NCBI RefSeq assembly: GCF_040050925.1
Contig: NZ_CP157390.1
Coordinates: forward strand, 3,100,001-3,164,000
Reading direction: 5' to 3'
Length of the DNA: 64,000 nt
Source of the DNA: Leifsonia sp. NPDC080035
GTDB lineage: Bacteria; Actinomycetota; Actinomycetes; Actinomycetales; Microbacteriaceae
Shown: piece after piece, positions 8,933-17,825 of the stretch
Position numbering within the stretch: the stretch's first letter is position 1
Layout: each line of letters begins with the position of its first letter
Translations under genes and position numbers: made by a program
The notes under the pieces: model-generated
The model's database searches: none
The model's input: only the letters and a program-made list of their open reading frames with translations
What the model was told of the DNA's origin: nothing

Positions 8933-9771
8933 CGGTCGCGGGCGATGATCGAGAAGTCCTTCTCGCCGTCGCCCGCCTCGACGGCGCGCTGCAGCTCGGC
9001 GGCGACCAGCGCGACCGCGGGAAGCGGCGTGTCGGAGGTCGCCAGCATGAGCCGCGTGTCCTTCGCGAGGGCGGCGGCGGAGAACTGCGCGTCGTCGAAC
9101 TCGCCTGCCGTCACCAGCCGGCCCTTCATCGCGGCCATCGGGGCGATCGCGGTGAGCGACAGCGTCTGAAGCACCTCGTCGCCGTCGAGACCGGCGGAAC
9201 GGCCGAGCCGCAGCGCCTCCGCGAGCGCCTCCATCGACACGGCGAGGGCGAGGTTCGCGACGAGCTTGGATGCGGCGGCCTTGGGCGCCGCATCGAAGGT
9301 GCGCAGCTTGTCCGGGTCGGCCCAGAGCGCCACCAGCCGCCGCGCCTCGCGGGCCGCGTCGTGTTCGCCGCCGATCAGCACGGCGAGCGCGCCGGCCCGT
9401 GCGGGCGCGAGCGACCCGACGACGGGGGAGTGCACGTAGCGGATGCCCGCCTCCGCCGCGAAGTCGGCGAACGCGGTCGCGTCCTCGGGCGAGACGGTCG
9501 TCACGTCGATCCAGAGCGCGCCGGGACGCCACGGCAGCGACCCGTCCACGATGACCTCGCGCACCGTCTCCGGGCCGAACAGCACGCTGACGACGGCTTC
9601 CGCGCCGTCCACCGCCTCGGCCGCCGTCCCGGCGATGCGCGCCCCACGGCGGCCGATCGCCTCGGTCGGCCCGGGGGAGCGGTTCCACGCGGTGACCCGG
9701 TGGCCGGCGTCGATCAGGTGGGGAACGAGCTCGCGGCCCATCCGGCCGAGCCCGAGGAATGTGATGTCCAT
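8929..9771 (-). CDS. NAD(P)-dependent 3-hydroxyisobutyrate dehydrogenase-like reductase
   Basis: The 280-residue protein opens with ITFLGLGRMGRELVPHL, the GxGxxG fold of 6-phosphogluconate dehydrogenase and beta-hydroxyacid dehydrogenases. A substrate-binding motif AGALAVLIGG sits near residue 125, and KLVANLALAVSMEALAEAL carries the conserved Lys/Asn active-site region. These enzymes reduce or oxidise small beta-hydroxy acids or act as imine reductases, and the natural substrate cannot be decided here. The ATG at 9771 was chosen because upstream sequence reads into the end of the sigma-factor gene's 3' region. It is convergent with the sugar operon. Confidence 0.82.
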   Translation of the reverse strand: MDITFLGLGRMGRELVPHLIDAGHRVTAWNRSPGPTEAIGRRGARIAGTAAEAVDGAEAVVSVLFGPETVREVIVDGSLPWRPGALWIDVTTVSPEDATAFADFAAEAGIRYVHSPVVGSLAPARAGALAVLIGGEHDAAREARRLVALWADPDKLRTFDAAPKAAASKLVANLALAVSMEALAEALRLGRSAGLDGDEVLQTLSLTAIAPMAAMKGRLVTAGEFDDAQFSAAALAKDTRLMLATSDTPLPAVALVAAELQRAVEAGDGEKDFSIIARDR

Positions 9772-9811
9772 GGCGCCCACTCTCCACCGGGACGCCGGAC
9801 TCCGGAAGGGG

Positions 9812-11092
9812 TCAGCACTCCGCGCGTTCGCGCTCCAGGAAGGCACGCTCCGCAGCGTTCTCGCAGAGTCGCAGGGCCGCGTCGTACTCGGCGGCGGCGT
9901 CCGCCGTCCTGCCGATCCGCCGCAACAGCCCGGCGCGCACGCCGTGCAGCACGTAGAAGTCCTCGAGCGCCTCGCGCAGCGGCTCGGTCTCGGCGAGCCC
10001 CGCCGCGGGTCCGGCGACCTCGGCCACGGCGACGGCCCGGTTGAGCGCGACGACCGGGGTCGGCTGCACCCGCAGCAGCTGGTCGTAGAGCGCGACGATC
10101 TGCCGCCAGTCCGTCGCGTCGGCCGTGGCGCCGTCGTCGTGCACCGCCTGGATGGCCGCCTGCAGCTGGTAGCGCCCCGGCCGGCCGCGGGCGAGGCAGC
10201 GGCGCACGATCGCGTGGCCCTCGGCGATTCTGTCCGCGTCCCAGAGCGTGCGGTCCTGGTCGGGCAGCGCGACCATCCCGCCGTCGGCGCCGAGCCGGGC
10301 CGGGCGGCGGGCGTCCACGAGCAGCAGCAGCGCCAGCAGTCCCTGCACCTCCTCCTCGTCGGGCAGCAGTGCGGCAAGCAGGCGAGCGAGGCGCAGGGCC
10401 TCGGCGCACAGTTCGTCGCGCACGAGCCGGTCGCCGGCCGACGCCGTGTAGCCCTCGCTGAAGATCAGGTACACGACCGCCAGCACGGAGTCCAGCCGTT
10501 CCGGCAGGTCGGGTGCGGAGGGGATGCGGTACGGGATGCGCGCATCCCGGATCTTCGCCTTCGCCCGGGAGATCCGCTGCGCCAGCGTCGGCTCGGGGAC
10601 GAGGAAGGCGCGCGCGATCTCGGCGGTGCTGAGGCCGCCGAGCAGGCGCAGTGTCAGCGCGACCCTGGCGTTCGGGGCGAGCGCCGGGTGGCAGCAGGTG
10701 AAGATGAGCCGGAGGCGGTCGTCGCCGATGGGGCCATCGTCGGCGGGCTGCGGGTCGCCGGCGTCGAGGGCGAGCAGCCGCGTCGCCTGCGCCTCCCGCT
10801 CACGGCCGACCGACTCGCGGCGCAGCCGGTCGATCGCGCGCCGCCGGGCGGTGACGATGATCCAGCCGGCGGGGGCGGGCGGAACCCCGTCGGTCGGCCA
10901 GCGACCGGCCGCGATGGCGAACGCCTCCTGCACCGCGTCCTCGGCCCGGTCGAGGTCACCGAGGGCGCGGTACAGCACCGAGACGGCGCGGCCGTACTCG
11001 GCGCGGAAGACGTCGGCGACGGCCGCGGGGGCCTCCGGCGCCCCCGGTGCGCCCGGCGCCTTCGGTGCGCCCTCGTTCACGCGCTCGTCCAC
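9812..11092 (-). CDS. ECF sigma factor with C-terminal DUF6596/TPR-like extension (ECF42-like)
   Basis: From the GTG at 11092 (a GTG at 11080 is the alternative) the protein has 426 residues, about twice a normal ECF sigma. The first 185 residues hold sigma region 2 (DLDRAEDAVQEAFAIAAGRW, RRRAIDRLRRE) and region 4 (GGLSTAEIARAFLVPEPTLA). A helical extension of about 220 residues ends with paired tetratricopeptide-like helices. This build and the adjacent DGPF/YCII gene define the ECF42 group, where the extension, rather than an anti-sigma, is thought to control activity. The gene starts 7 bases after the YCII stop. A paralogous pair lies at 46916-48511. Confidence 0.88.
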   Translation of the reverse strand: MDERVNEGAPKAPGAPGAPEAPAAVADVFRAEYGRAVSVLYRALGDLDRAEDAVQEAFAIAAGRWPTDGVPPAPAGWIIVTARRRAIDRLRRESVGREREAQATRLLALDAGDPQPADDGPIGDDRLRLIFTCCHPALAPNARVALTLRLLGGLSTAEIARAFLVPEPTLAQRISRAKAKIRDARIPYRIPSAPDLPERLDSVLAVVYLIFSEGYTASAGDRLVRDELCAEALRLARLLAALLPDEEEVQGLLALLLLVDARRPARLGADGGMVALPDQDRTLWDADRIAEGHAIVRRCLARGRPGRYQLQAAIQAVHDDGATADATDWRQIVALYDQLLRVQPTPVVALNRAVAVAEVAGPAAGLAETEPLREALEDFYVLHGVRAGLLRRIGRTADAAAEYDAALRLCENAAERAFLERERAEC

Positions 11093-11099
11093 GGCCGGC

Positions 11100-11438
11100 T
11101 CAGGCGAACGGCCTGACCTCGATCGGCAGGGTGGTGGCGACGGCGAGCCTGCGTCCCCACGCCATCGCCGCATCCAGGTCTGGCACATCGACGATGGTGA
11201 AGCCGCCGAGGTGCTCCTTGCCCTCCGCGAACGGTCCGTCCGTCACGACGACGTCGTCACCGCGCGGGCGCAGCACGGTGGCGGACGACGGCGGGAGCAG
11301 CCCGTTCGAGAACACCCACGCCCCGGCGGCGCGCATCTCGGTGTTGAGGGCGTCGAGGTCGCGGCCGATCGCGGCCAGGGCCTCCGGCTCCGGGACGGGT
11401 CCGTCCGGCTGGTAGACGCTGAGCAGGTACTGGGTCAT
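11100..11438 (-). CDS. YCII/DGPF domain protein
   Basis: A 112-residue protein with an intact DGPF motif (VVTDGPFAEGKEHLGGF) after a YLLSVYQP opening strand; it ends MAWGRRLAVATTLPIEVRPF. YCII-fold proteins are small alpha/beta ferredoxin-like proteins, often dimeric, of unproven enzymatic role; DGPF members are the usual partners of ECF42 sigma factors. AGAAGGAGA precedes the ATG. It is co-transcribed with the sigma factor at 9812-11092 and probably driven by the ECF-like promoter at 11465-11491. Confidence 0.88.
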   Translation of the reverse strand: MTQYLLSVYQPDGPVPEPEALAAIGRDLDALNTEMRAAGAWVFSNGLLPPSSATVLRPRGDDVVVTDGPFAEGKEHLGGFTIVDVPDLDAAMAWGRRLAVATTLPIEVRPFA

Positions 11439-11464
11439 GGTGTCTCCTTCTCTCTCACCGTCCA

Positions 11465-11491
11465 CACGAACGGCGAGGGGAGTTCTCGACA
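11465..11491 (-). promoter_or_regulatory. Putative ECF42-type promoter for the YCII/sigma pair
   Basis: Reading the minus strand, TGTCGA (11491-11486) is followed after exactly 17 bases by CGTG (11468-11465), 26 bases before the YCII ATG. The other YCII/sigma pair has TGTCGA-N17-CGTC. Published ECF42 target promoters carry TGTCGA at -35 and a CG(A/T)C-like -10, as I recall them. The match suggests the sigma factor activates its own operon. Confidence 0.55.
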
Positions 11492-12559
11492 TCATGCCCC
11501 GGATTCGTTCCTCCGCTCCAGACGTGCGACACCGATCTTCGAGTCGGCCATGCCGTAGAAGACCCAGTCGACGCCGTCCACGCGCTCGATCGCGGTGGGG
11601 AAGACCACGTTCGGGACGATCCCGCTGCGCTCCTCCTCCGTCTCCGCGGCGAGCAGCGGCTCCGGGGTCCGCTGGAGGACGCGCCACGGCTCGTCGGCGT
11701 CCAGGATCATCGCTCCGGCCGCGTAGTTCACGTTCTGCTGCTGGGCGATGCCCGGCTCCAGGCGGCCGGTGACCCCGTGATGCAGCAGCAGCCAGCCCTC
11801 CGGCACCCGGACGGGCGCGGGACCGGCGCCGATCTTCAGCTCCTCGAACGGGAACTCGGGACCGGCGAGGAACCGGTTCGCGCGCCAGCGGGTCAGCTCC
11901 CGGACGTCGGCGCGGACGGCGTCGAGCGGGATGAACGCGATCCAGATGCTCGGCCGCTTCTCGGCCAGTGCCTCCGGGGGATGCTCGCCCTCGCCCGGCC
12001 GCACCCCCTCCAGATCCCACACCGGGCGGTGCAGCACCGCGAGGCTCGGCGTGCCGTCCGGGGCGGTGACCGGCTCCGGGAAGAACACGGTGTCCTTGTT
12101 GTGGAACAGCCCGAGGTCGACGCCGGTGGCGTCGTCGTACTCGAACGTGACCGGGCCGAGGCGCTGCCAATCGCGCAGGTCCCGCGAGACGGCGACCGCG
12201 GTGCGCGGACCGAGCGGACCGTACGCCACGTACGTCATCACGTGCAGGCCGAGGGCGGGGACGGTGGTGATCCGTGGATCCTCGACGCCCGCGTTGTTCG
12301 CGCCGCGCTCGAACGCGCGGTCGGGTTCGAGGACGACACCCTCGCGCTCGACGCCGACGGGGACGCCGTCCTCGATCAGGACGCGCGCCAGCCCGACGCG
12401 GGAGACGTTGCCGGCGGCGACGAGCCGGGGCAGCAGGTAGAGCCCGCCGTCCGGCCCGCGGCCGGAGGCGGGGTTGAGCACGCCCTCGGCTTCGAGCGGT
12501 TCGTCGGCGGCCGGGGTCATCACGACGCCGGCACGGCTGAGGCGGTAGGGGAACGTCAC
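11492..12559 (-). CDS. GH130-like beta-propeller glycoside phosphorylase/hydrolase
   Basis: The 355-residue protein starts at a GTG overlapping the previous stop (GTGA). It has the blade pattern of the GH43/GH130 five-bladed propellers: GVEDPRITTVPALGLHVMTY, then GPRTAVAVSRDLRDWQRLG, then KRPSIWIAFIPLDAV. EDPR plus the S-x-DL-x-W strand are most like GH130, a family of beta-mannoside phosphorylases and some hydrolases. It has no signal peptide, so it would act in the cytoplasm on imported oligosaccharides. Specificity for mannosides is suggested by family only. It is the last gene of the operon beginning at 19888. Confidence 0.75.
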   Translation of the reverse strand: MTFPYRLSRAGVVMTPAADEPLEAEGVLNPASGRGPDGGLYLLPRLVAAGNVSRVGLARVLIEDGVPVGVEREGVVLEPDRAFERGANNAGVEDPRITTVPALGLHVMTYVAYGPLGPRTAVAVSRDLRDWQRLGPVTFEYDDATGVDLGLFHNKDTVFFPEPVTAPDGTPSLAVLHRPVWDLEGVRPGEGEHPPEALAEKRPSIWIAFIPLDAVRADVRELTRWRANRFLAGPEFPFEELKIGAGPAPVRVPEGWLLLHHGVTGRLEPGIAQQQNVNYAAGAMILDADEPWRVLQRTPEPLLAAETEEERSGIVPNVVFPTAIERVDGVDWVFYGMADSKIGVARLERRNESGA

Positions 12560-13575
12560 TCGGTGACCTCCTTGTAGACGTAGAGTTCGCGGGAATCGTG
12601 TGGCGCATCCCAGCCCTGGGCGAAGGCCCAGCGGCCGTCGATGCGCTGCAGGCCGCCCCAGGCGAGCGAGCCGCCGGGATGGATGCCGAGCTGGGTGAAC
12701 GGGACGTCCGCCCGGTAGTGCGCCTGGGCGGCGGCGAAGTCGCCGTGCTCGTCGGCGTAGAAGAAGTCGAGCACGAGGTCGTCGCCGTCGACGGCGGCAC
12801 AGGCGACCTCGTAGAGCGTGCCGGGCAGCGCCGAGAGGTCGAGATACGGCTGCTCCTCGAATCGCCAGTCGAGCAGGTCGTCGGAGTGGCCGACCATCGG
12901 CCGCCCTCCGCAGCCCTCGGACAGGAACATCAGGTACTCGCCGCCGATCCGCACCGCGCGGCCGTGCTCGTCCCTGGGGACGACCGCGCCCTTCGCCCAG
13001 TCCTTCGAGACCTCCAGCGGGACCGCGAGGCCGCGCTTGCGCCACGACCGCAGGTCGTCGGAGTCCGCGCACATGATGTCGCACGCCACGTCTCCCGCCT
13101 CGGTGCGGCGGATGGCGTTATAGAACAGCACGTAGCGGCCGTCCGCCTCGTAGACCTTCGGGTCCTCGCAGCCGAGGACCTCGTTGGCGAGGGTCGGGTA
13201 GACGACCGGGTTGGCCGGGTCGTCGCGCCAGACGCCGTCCGTGCGCACGGCGTGGCCGATCCTGCTCGCCGTCGACTCCTTGCGCGGCGACGCTCGGTAG
13301 AACAGGTGCAGCTCCCCGTCCCGCTCGATCATGGTGGGGTTGAAGATGGACGAGCTGGTCCATCCGATCCCGGTCGGGTCCTCCCACTGACCCTCCAGGC
13401 GGAAGGTCAGCGACTCGTCGCGCGCGAACGGCCCGATCGCCCAGGGAGGCGGGTCGTCGTAGTGCGCGGAGAACTGGTCTGTCGAGATTGTGTCGGTGAG
13501 CGCACTGCTGTGCTCGAGCGCCTCCCGGTAGCTGGTGCGCAGGTCGTCCTGGTCGACGGCGGCGGCGAAATCCAC
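12556..13575 (-). CDS. Beta-propeller glycosidase-like protein (GH43/GH130 superfamily)
   Basis: From the GTG at 13575, with AAGGAGA seven bases upstream, the protein has 339 residues; upstream codons in the open frame are noncoding. It has the propeller-blade repeats FNPTMIERDGELHLFYRAS, LGCEDPKVYEADGRYVLFYN and MVGHSDDLLDWRF, parallel to those of the next gene but with little overall identity. No signal peptide is present. It probably cleaves or phosphorolyses the first linkage of the imported glycan while the neighbouring GH130-like enzyme handles the product; that division is inference. It overlaps the following gene by 4 bases and follows the permease by 22. Confidence 0.7.
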   Translation of the reverse strand: MDFAAAVDQDDLRTSYREALEHSSALTDTISTDQFSAHYDDPPPWAIGPFARDESLTFRLEGQWEDPTGIGWTSSSIFNPTMIERDGELHLFYRASPRKESTASRIGHAVRTDGVWRDDPANPVVYPTLANEVLGCEDPKVYEADGRYVLFYNAIRRTEAGDVACDIMCADSDDLRSWRKRGLAVPLEVSKDWAKGAVVPRDEHGRAVRIGGEYLMFLSEGCGGRPMVGHSDDLLDWRFEEQPYLDLSALPGTLYEVACAAVDGDDLVLDFFYADEHGDFAAAQAHYRADVPFTQLGIHPGGSLAWGGLQRIDGRWAFAQGWDAPHDSRELYVYKEVTE

Positions 13576-13597
13576 GGGTCTCCTTGCGTGCGGCGGC

Positions 13598-14518
13598 TCA
13601 GCCCTTGACGGACGAGCCGATGTCGGTCGAGGTGAAGTAGCGCTGGAACACGATGAACAGCACGACGACGGGTGCCGCGAGCACAACGGCTCCGGCGAGG
13701 ATGGCGCCGAACGGGTTCGCGGTGGAGGCGGCGACCGTGCTGATGTAGTTGGCGAGCGAGACGGCCAGGGGCTGCATGCTCGCCTCCTTCGTGATCAGGA
13801 ACGGCCAGAGGAACTCGTTCCACGGGCCGATGAAGGTCAGCAGGATCACCGTCACCAGGGCCGGACGCACGAGCGGGAGCGCGACCCGCCAGAGCAGGGT
13901 GAACTCGCCGGCGCCGTCCACCCTGGCGGCGTCGAACAGTTCTCGCGGCAGCTGCAGGAAGTACTGCCGGAAGATGAGCACGGCCGCCGAGTTGATCGCG
14001 AACGGCAGGATCATCCCGAGGTAGTTGTCTGCGAGCCCGTAGTTGCGCGCGATGAGCACGTACAGCGGGATCATCAGCAGCTGGAACGGGATGGTCTGCA
14101 CCAGCAGCGCGAGCGCGAAGGTCACGCCACGGCCCCGCCACTGCAGGATCGACAGCGCGTACCCCGCCAGCACGCCGAACACGACCGTGCACAGCAGCAC
14201 GCCGCCGGTGAAGATCCCCGAGTTCGCGAGCCCCGACCACAGGTTGATGCGGTCGTTGATCGCCGCGTAGTTGTGCAGCGTCAGGTTCGCGGGGTTCGGG
14301 AAGGCGCCCGCGACGGAGGTGTCGGGCGCCGTCTGCAGCGACCCGACCAGCATGTAGTAGAAGGGGAACAGGAAGGCGATGGCGCCGAGCGTCAGCACGA
14401 TCCCCTGCAGGATCGCCTGCGGCCGGCTCAGCCGTGCGGAGGAGGCGAGGTCGCGGCGCCGGCGCTCGCGCGGCGCCTTCCGCCCGTCCGCCACCGGGAC
14501 ATTCTTGATCGTGGTCAT
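13598..14518 (-). CDS. ABC sugar importer permease (MalG type)
   Basis: A 306-residue permease with a basic N-terminus, six membrane helices and the EAA-like loop LFDAARVDGAGEFTLLWRV in the second half. It ends in QRYFTSTDIGSSVKG, the usual CUT1 tail. The ATG at 14518 overlaps the preceding permease stop by 4 bases. It pairs with the gene at 14518-15474 and the lipoprotein at 15477-16766 to form an importer, with the ATPase supplied from elsewhere. Confidence 0.92.
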   Translation of the reverse strand: MTTIKNVPVADGRKAPRERRRRDLASSARLSRPQAILQGIVLTLGAIAFLFPFYYMLVGSLQTAPDTSVAGAFPNPANLTLHNYAAINDRINLWSGLANSGIFTGGVLLCTVVFGVLAGYALSILQWRGRGVTFALALLVQTIPFQLLMIPLYVLIARNYGLADNYLGMILPFAINSAAVLIFRQYFLQLPRELFDAARVDGAGEFTLLWRVALPLVRPALVTVILLTFIGPWNEFLWPFLITKEASMQPLAVSLANYISTVAASTANPFGAILAGAVVLAAPVVVLFIVFQRYFTSTDIGSSVKG

Positions 14519-15474
14519 CAGTCGCGTCCTCCCGCGAATCGGTTCTGCAGCCAGCCGATGATCAGCACCAGGATCACGAGCACGACGCCGATCGCGGCGG
14601 CGTAGCCGGGGTGACCCTGCTGGATGCCCTGCTGGTAGATGAGGAGCACCGGCGAAGTCGAGTGCCCGTCGGGACCGCCGCCTCCGGTGAGCAGATAGGG
14701 CTCGGTGAACAGGTTGGCACCGGTGATGGTGGAGAGCAGCAGCACCAGCACGGTCGCGGGGCGCACGCCAGGAACGGTGACCGAGAAGAACTGGCGCACC
14801 CGCCCCGCCCCGTCGGTCGACGCCGACTCGTAGAGCTCGCGCGGCACGTTCTGCAGCGCCGCGAGGTAGAGCAGGATGTACAGGCCGAGCTGCTTCCAGG
14901 TCACGTAGATCGCGATCGTCGGCATCGCCAGCCACGGGTTCACGAACCACGACGGGTTCGGCGCGAGCGGCCCCAGGATCTGGTTGATCAGGCCGTCGCC
15001 GCTGAACAGGAACAGCCAGACGCCGATGATCGCGACGCTCGCGGTGACGTACGGGACGTAGTAGCTCATCCGCAGGAAGGTGCGGAACCGGGTGATGCTG
15101 TTCAGCCCGCTGGCGAGCACCAGCGAGAGCACCACCGTGAGCGGCACGTTGATGATCAGGAAGATGCCGACGTTGGCGAACGACTGGAGCACCGCGGGGT
15201 CGGTGACCACCTGGACGTAGTTGTCGAACCCGACGAACGGCTGGCTGACGTTCGCGCCCGGTGCGGCGAAGAAGTAGTCGAAGAACGACATGTAGACCGC
15301 GTAACCCAACGGGTACGCGAAGATCACCAGGACGAAGATCAGGTACGGAGCGCCGAACAGCCAGCCGAGCGGATTCTTGCCCAGGACCCGCTGCATCAGC
15401 GGCGGCCGCCGGCGCGGGGCCGTCCCGGCGGCGGGCGTGGTGCCCGCCGCCGGGGGAGCGGAGATCGTGCTCAT
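14518..15474 (-). CDS. ABC sugar importer permease (MalF type)
   Basis: A 318-residue permease beginning 2 bases after the binding-protein stop. An alanine/proline-rich tail precedes the first helix (GAPYLIFVLVIFAYPLGYA). The EAA loop appears as LYESASTDGAGRVRQFF and is followed by conserved Pro-Gly. Six helices are expected. Together with the MalG-type partner it forms the membrane pore of the second importer in this window. Confidence 0.92.
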   Translation of the reverse strand: MSTISAPPAAGTTPAAGTAPRRRPPLMQRVLGKNPLGWLFGAPYLIFVLVIFAYPLGYAVYMSFFDYFFAAPGANVSQPFVGFDNYVQVVTDPAVLQSFANVGIFLIINVPLTVVLSLVLASGLNSITRFRTFLRMSYYVPYVTASVAIIGVWLFLFSGDGLINQILGPLAPNPSWFVNPWLAMPTIAIYVTWKQLGLYILLYLAALQNVPRELYESASTDGAGRVRQFFSVTVPGVRPATVLVLLLSTITGANLFTEPYLLTGGGGPDGHSTSPVLLIYQQGIQQGHPGYAAAIGVVLVILVLIIGWLQNRFAGGRD

Positions 15475-15476
15475 GG

Positions 15477-16766
15477 CTACTTCTGCTTCTGGAGCGAATC
15501 GATCTTGTCGGACGCGGCCTTGAACGCGGACTCCACGCTGCCGGTGCCGTTGATGACGGCCTTCGAGTAGGCGTCGCGGAGAGCCTGCAGCTGGGCGATC
15601 GTGTTCACGCCGGTCGGGTCGTCGGCCGTGCGCTCGCTCTGCGCGCCGAACTCCTTGTAGGCGGGGTGCGAGTCGAAGTAGCTCGCGTACACGCTGGAGA
15701 CGTCGCTGCGGATCGGCATCTGGCCGGTCACGTCGAGCAGCTTGCCGTCCTGCTCCTTGCTGGTCGCGAACTTCACGACATCCCACGCCGTGCCCTGGTT
15801 CTTGCACGAGGTGTACATGCCGATGTTCTTCGCGTCCGGGAAGGTGTAGATCTGGTCGGCCGGCTTGCCGTCCTTGGTCGGGACGGGCACGGAGCCCCAC
15901 TGCACCTTGTCGTAGACCGCGATGGCCCACGGCCCCACGATCGCCATCGCGGACTTGCCGTCCGCGAACGCGTCGCCCTGGTACTGCTCCTTACCGGCGA
16001 GGTTGTCGGCGTAGATCGTCTTCCAGAAGTTCGCGACGTCGAGCGATTCCTGGTCCGTGATGATCGACTTGCCGTCCTCGATGAACGTCTTGCCGCCCGT
16101 CTCGGCGGCGAGCAGCGGAAGGTAGTCGAAGTTCGGCTGGAAGAACTCGCTCGTCGGAGCCGGGAAGATCGCGTACGGCGCAGCCCCCGAGGACTTGATC
16201 TTCTGGGCGGCGGCGATGAACTTGTCGTAGGTGGACAGGTCGGGGCTGTTCGGGTCGAGGCCGGCCTTCTGGAAGATGGCCTTGTTGTAGAAGATCATCA
16301 CCGGGTTCTGTTTCCACGGCATCTGGTAGAAGTCGCCGTCGGAGGACTTGTACTGGTCCGCAGCCTTGCCGCTGCGGTCCTGAATGTACTTCGCGCCGTC
16401 GGGGAACTTCGAGAGGTCGACGAGGCCGCCCTGCTTCTGCCACTGACCGGTGGCCGCAGGCAGGTTGTTGAACACCAGGCACGGCGTGGTGCCCGCGGTG
16501 ATCGCCGCGCCGATGACCTCCTCGGTGCTCTTGCCGGCCGGCACCTCCTGCGCCTTGATCTGCTCCTTGGGGTGCGCGGAGTTCCAGGAGGAGACCATGG
16601 CCTTGCCCCACTGCACCTCCTGCGGGTTGTTCGAGTACCAGATGGTGATCGGCCCGTGCGCCTTCATGGCGTCGGACTGACCGCCGCCGCTGGAGCCGCA
16701 CGCGGCGAGGGTGCCGGCGACGATGCCGGCGGTGATGAGGGATAGGGCGATTCTGCGGGTGCGCAT
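15477..16766 (-). CDS. ABC sugar importer, extracellular solute-binding lipoprotein
   Basis: The 429-residue precursor has a lipoprotein signal with lipobox LAAC (Cys23). The mature protein shows the family-1 binding-protein pattern: an ITIWYSNNPQEVQWGKAMV opening, the MPWKQNPVMIFYNKAIFQKAG hinge, and aromatic residues for stacking on sugars. It would deliver an oligosaccharide released by the secreted enzyme encoded upstream. Only 2 bases separate it from the first permease. It lies 36 bases after the LacI gene with an AAAGAGGAA ribosome site. Confidence 0.92.
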   Translation of the reverse strand: MRTRRIALSLITAGIVAGTLAACGSSGGGQSDAMKAHGPITIWYSNNPQEVQWGKAMVSSWNSAHPKEQIKAQEVPAGKSTEEVIGAAITAGTTPCLVFNNLPAATGQWQKQGGLVDLSKFPDGAKYIQDRSGKAADQYKSSDGDFYQMPWKQNPVMIFYNKAIFQKAGLDPNSPDLSTYDKFIAAAQKIKSSGAAPYAIFPAPTSEFFQPNFDYLPLLAAETGGKTFIEDGKSIITDQESLDVANFWKTIYADNLAGKEQYQGDAFADGKSAMAIVGPWAIAVYDKVQWGSVPVPTKDGKPADQIYTFPDAKNIGMYTSCKNQGTAWDVVKFATSKEQDGKLLDVTGQMPIRSDVSSVYASYFDSHPAYKEFGAQSERTADDPTGVNTIAQLQALRDAYSKAVINGTGSVESAFKAASDKIDSLQKQK

Positions 16767-16802
16767 GATTCCTCTTTCGTGGATGGGGGTGCAGGAGCGG
16801 GG

Positions 16803-17825
16803 TCAGCGGGCGGTGGGTGGCGCGGTGGACGCGCGCACCACCAGCCGCGCGGGGTGCAGCGCGACGTCGGCTGCGACGCCGTCCTCCACCAGGCGCAGCA
16901 GTGCGGTGGCGGCGGCGACGCCCCAGCCTGCGGGGTCGTTGTCGAGGGTGGTGAGGGAGGGATAGATGTAGGTGCCGATCTGCGAGCCGTCCAGCCCGGT
17001 GACCGACAGGTCGTCGGGGAGGCGCAGGCCGCGCTCGTGCGCGACGCCCATCCCGGCGATGGCCATCGGGTCGTTGCCGTACACGATGGCGGTCGGCGGC
17101 GCCGCGGAGTCCAGCAGCGCCTTGGTCGCCTCCGCGCCCTGTTCGGGCGAGAAGTCGGTGTGCAGGATGACGGGCTCGATGCCCGCCCGCTCCGTCGCGC
17201 GCTCGAAGCGCTCGCGTCGCCGGAGGCCGTGGAGCATCCTCTCGTCGCCGGAGACGTGGGCGATGCGCCGGTGACCGAGCTCGACCAGGTGGGCGACGAG
17301 GTCGTCGATGCCGGAGTCGTAGTCCCGCGAGATCACAGGGAACGGGCTGCCGTCGGCGGGGGCGCCCAGCGAGACCGCCTGGGATCCGAGCCGCTGGATG
17401 AGGCCGATCCGGGCGTCGTCGGCGAGCAGGTCGGTGAGCAGGAAGCCGTCGACGCGTTTGTCGGCGGCGAGCCGCTCGTACGCGCGCTCCTCCGCCGCCC
17501 GGTCGGGGACCACCGTCAGCACGAGCACCTGACCTCGCTCGGAGAGCACGGTCTCCACGCCCGCGATGAACGCGGCGAAGAAGGGGTCGACTTCGATGGT
17601 CCGCGCCGCTCGGCGCAGGATGAGCCCGAGCGCGTAGGCCCGGCGGGTGCTCAGGCCCCTGGCCCCGGGGTTCGGCGTCCAGCCGAGGTCGCGGGCGGCT
17701 GTCAGGATGCGCTCGCGCGTGTCCTCGGCGACCCCGCGCCGGCCGTTGAGCGCGAGCGAGACGAGCCCCTTGCTCACGCCGGCCGCGCGGGCGACGTCGT
17801 TGATGGTGACCCCGGCAGCGCTCAC
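16803..17825 (-). CDS. LacI family transcriptional repressor
   Basis: The GTG at 17825 overlaps the stop of the secreted-enzyme gene; the protein has 340 residues. The DNA-binding helix-turn-helix and hinge (VTINDVARAAGVSKGLVSLALNG) cover residues 6-30, followed by the periplasmic-binding-like sugar domain with DGFLLTDLLADDARI and the C-terminal TGLDGSQIGTYIYPSLTTL segment. LacI proteins of this group release DNA on binding a sugar from the operon's own substrate. The likely operator is the palindrome at 19921-19934, upstream of the whole operon, so the gene would be autoregulated. Confidence 0.92.
   Translation of the reverse strand: MSAAGVTINDVARAAGVSKGLVSLALNGRRGVAEDTRERILTAARDLGWTPNPGARGLSTRRAYALGLILRRAARTIEVDPFFAAFIAGVETVLSERGQVLVLTVVPDRAAEERAYERLAADKRVDGFLLTDLLADDARIGLIQRLGSQAVSLGAPADGSPFPVISRDYDSGIDDLVAHLVELGHRRIAHVSGDERMLHGLRRRERFERATERAGIEPVILHTDFSPEQGAEATKALLDSAAPPTAIVYGNDPMAIAGMGVAHERGLRLPDDLSVTGLDGSQIGTYIYPSLTTLDNDPAGWGVAAATALLRLVEDGVAADVALHPARLVVRASTAPPTAR

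Noticed and set aside
8968..9769. Plus-strand Arg-rich frames opposite the 3-hydroxyisobutyrate dehydrogenase-like gene
   Set aside because: They are shadows; the minus strand has the Rossmann motif and normal amino acid composition.
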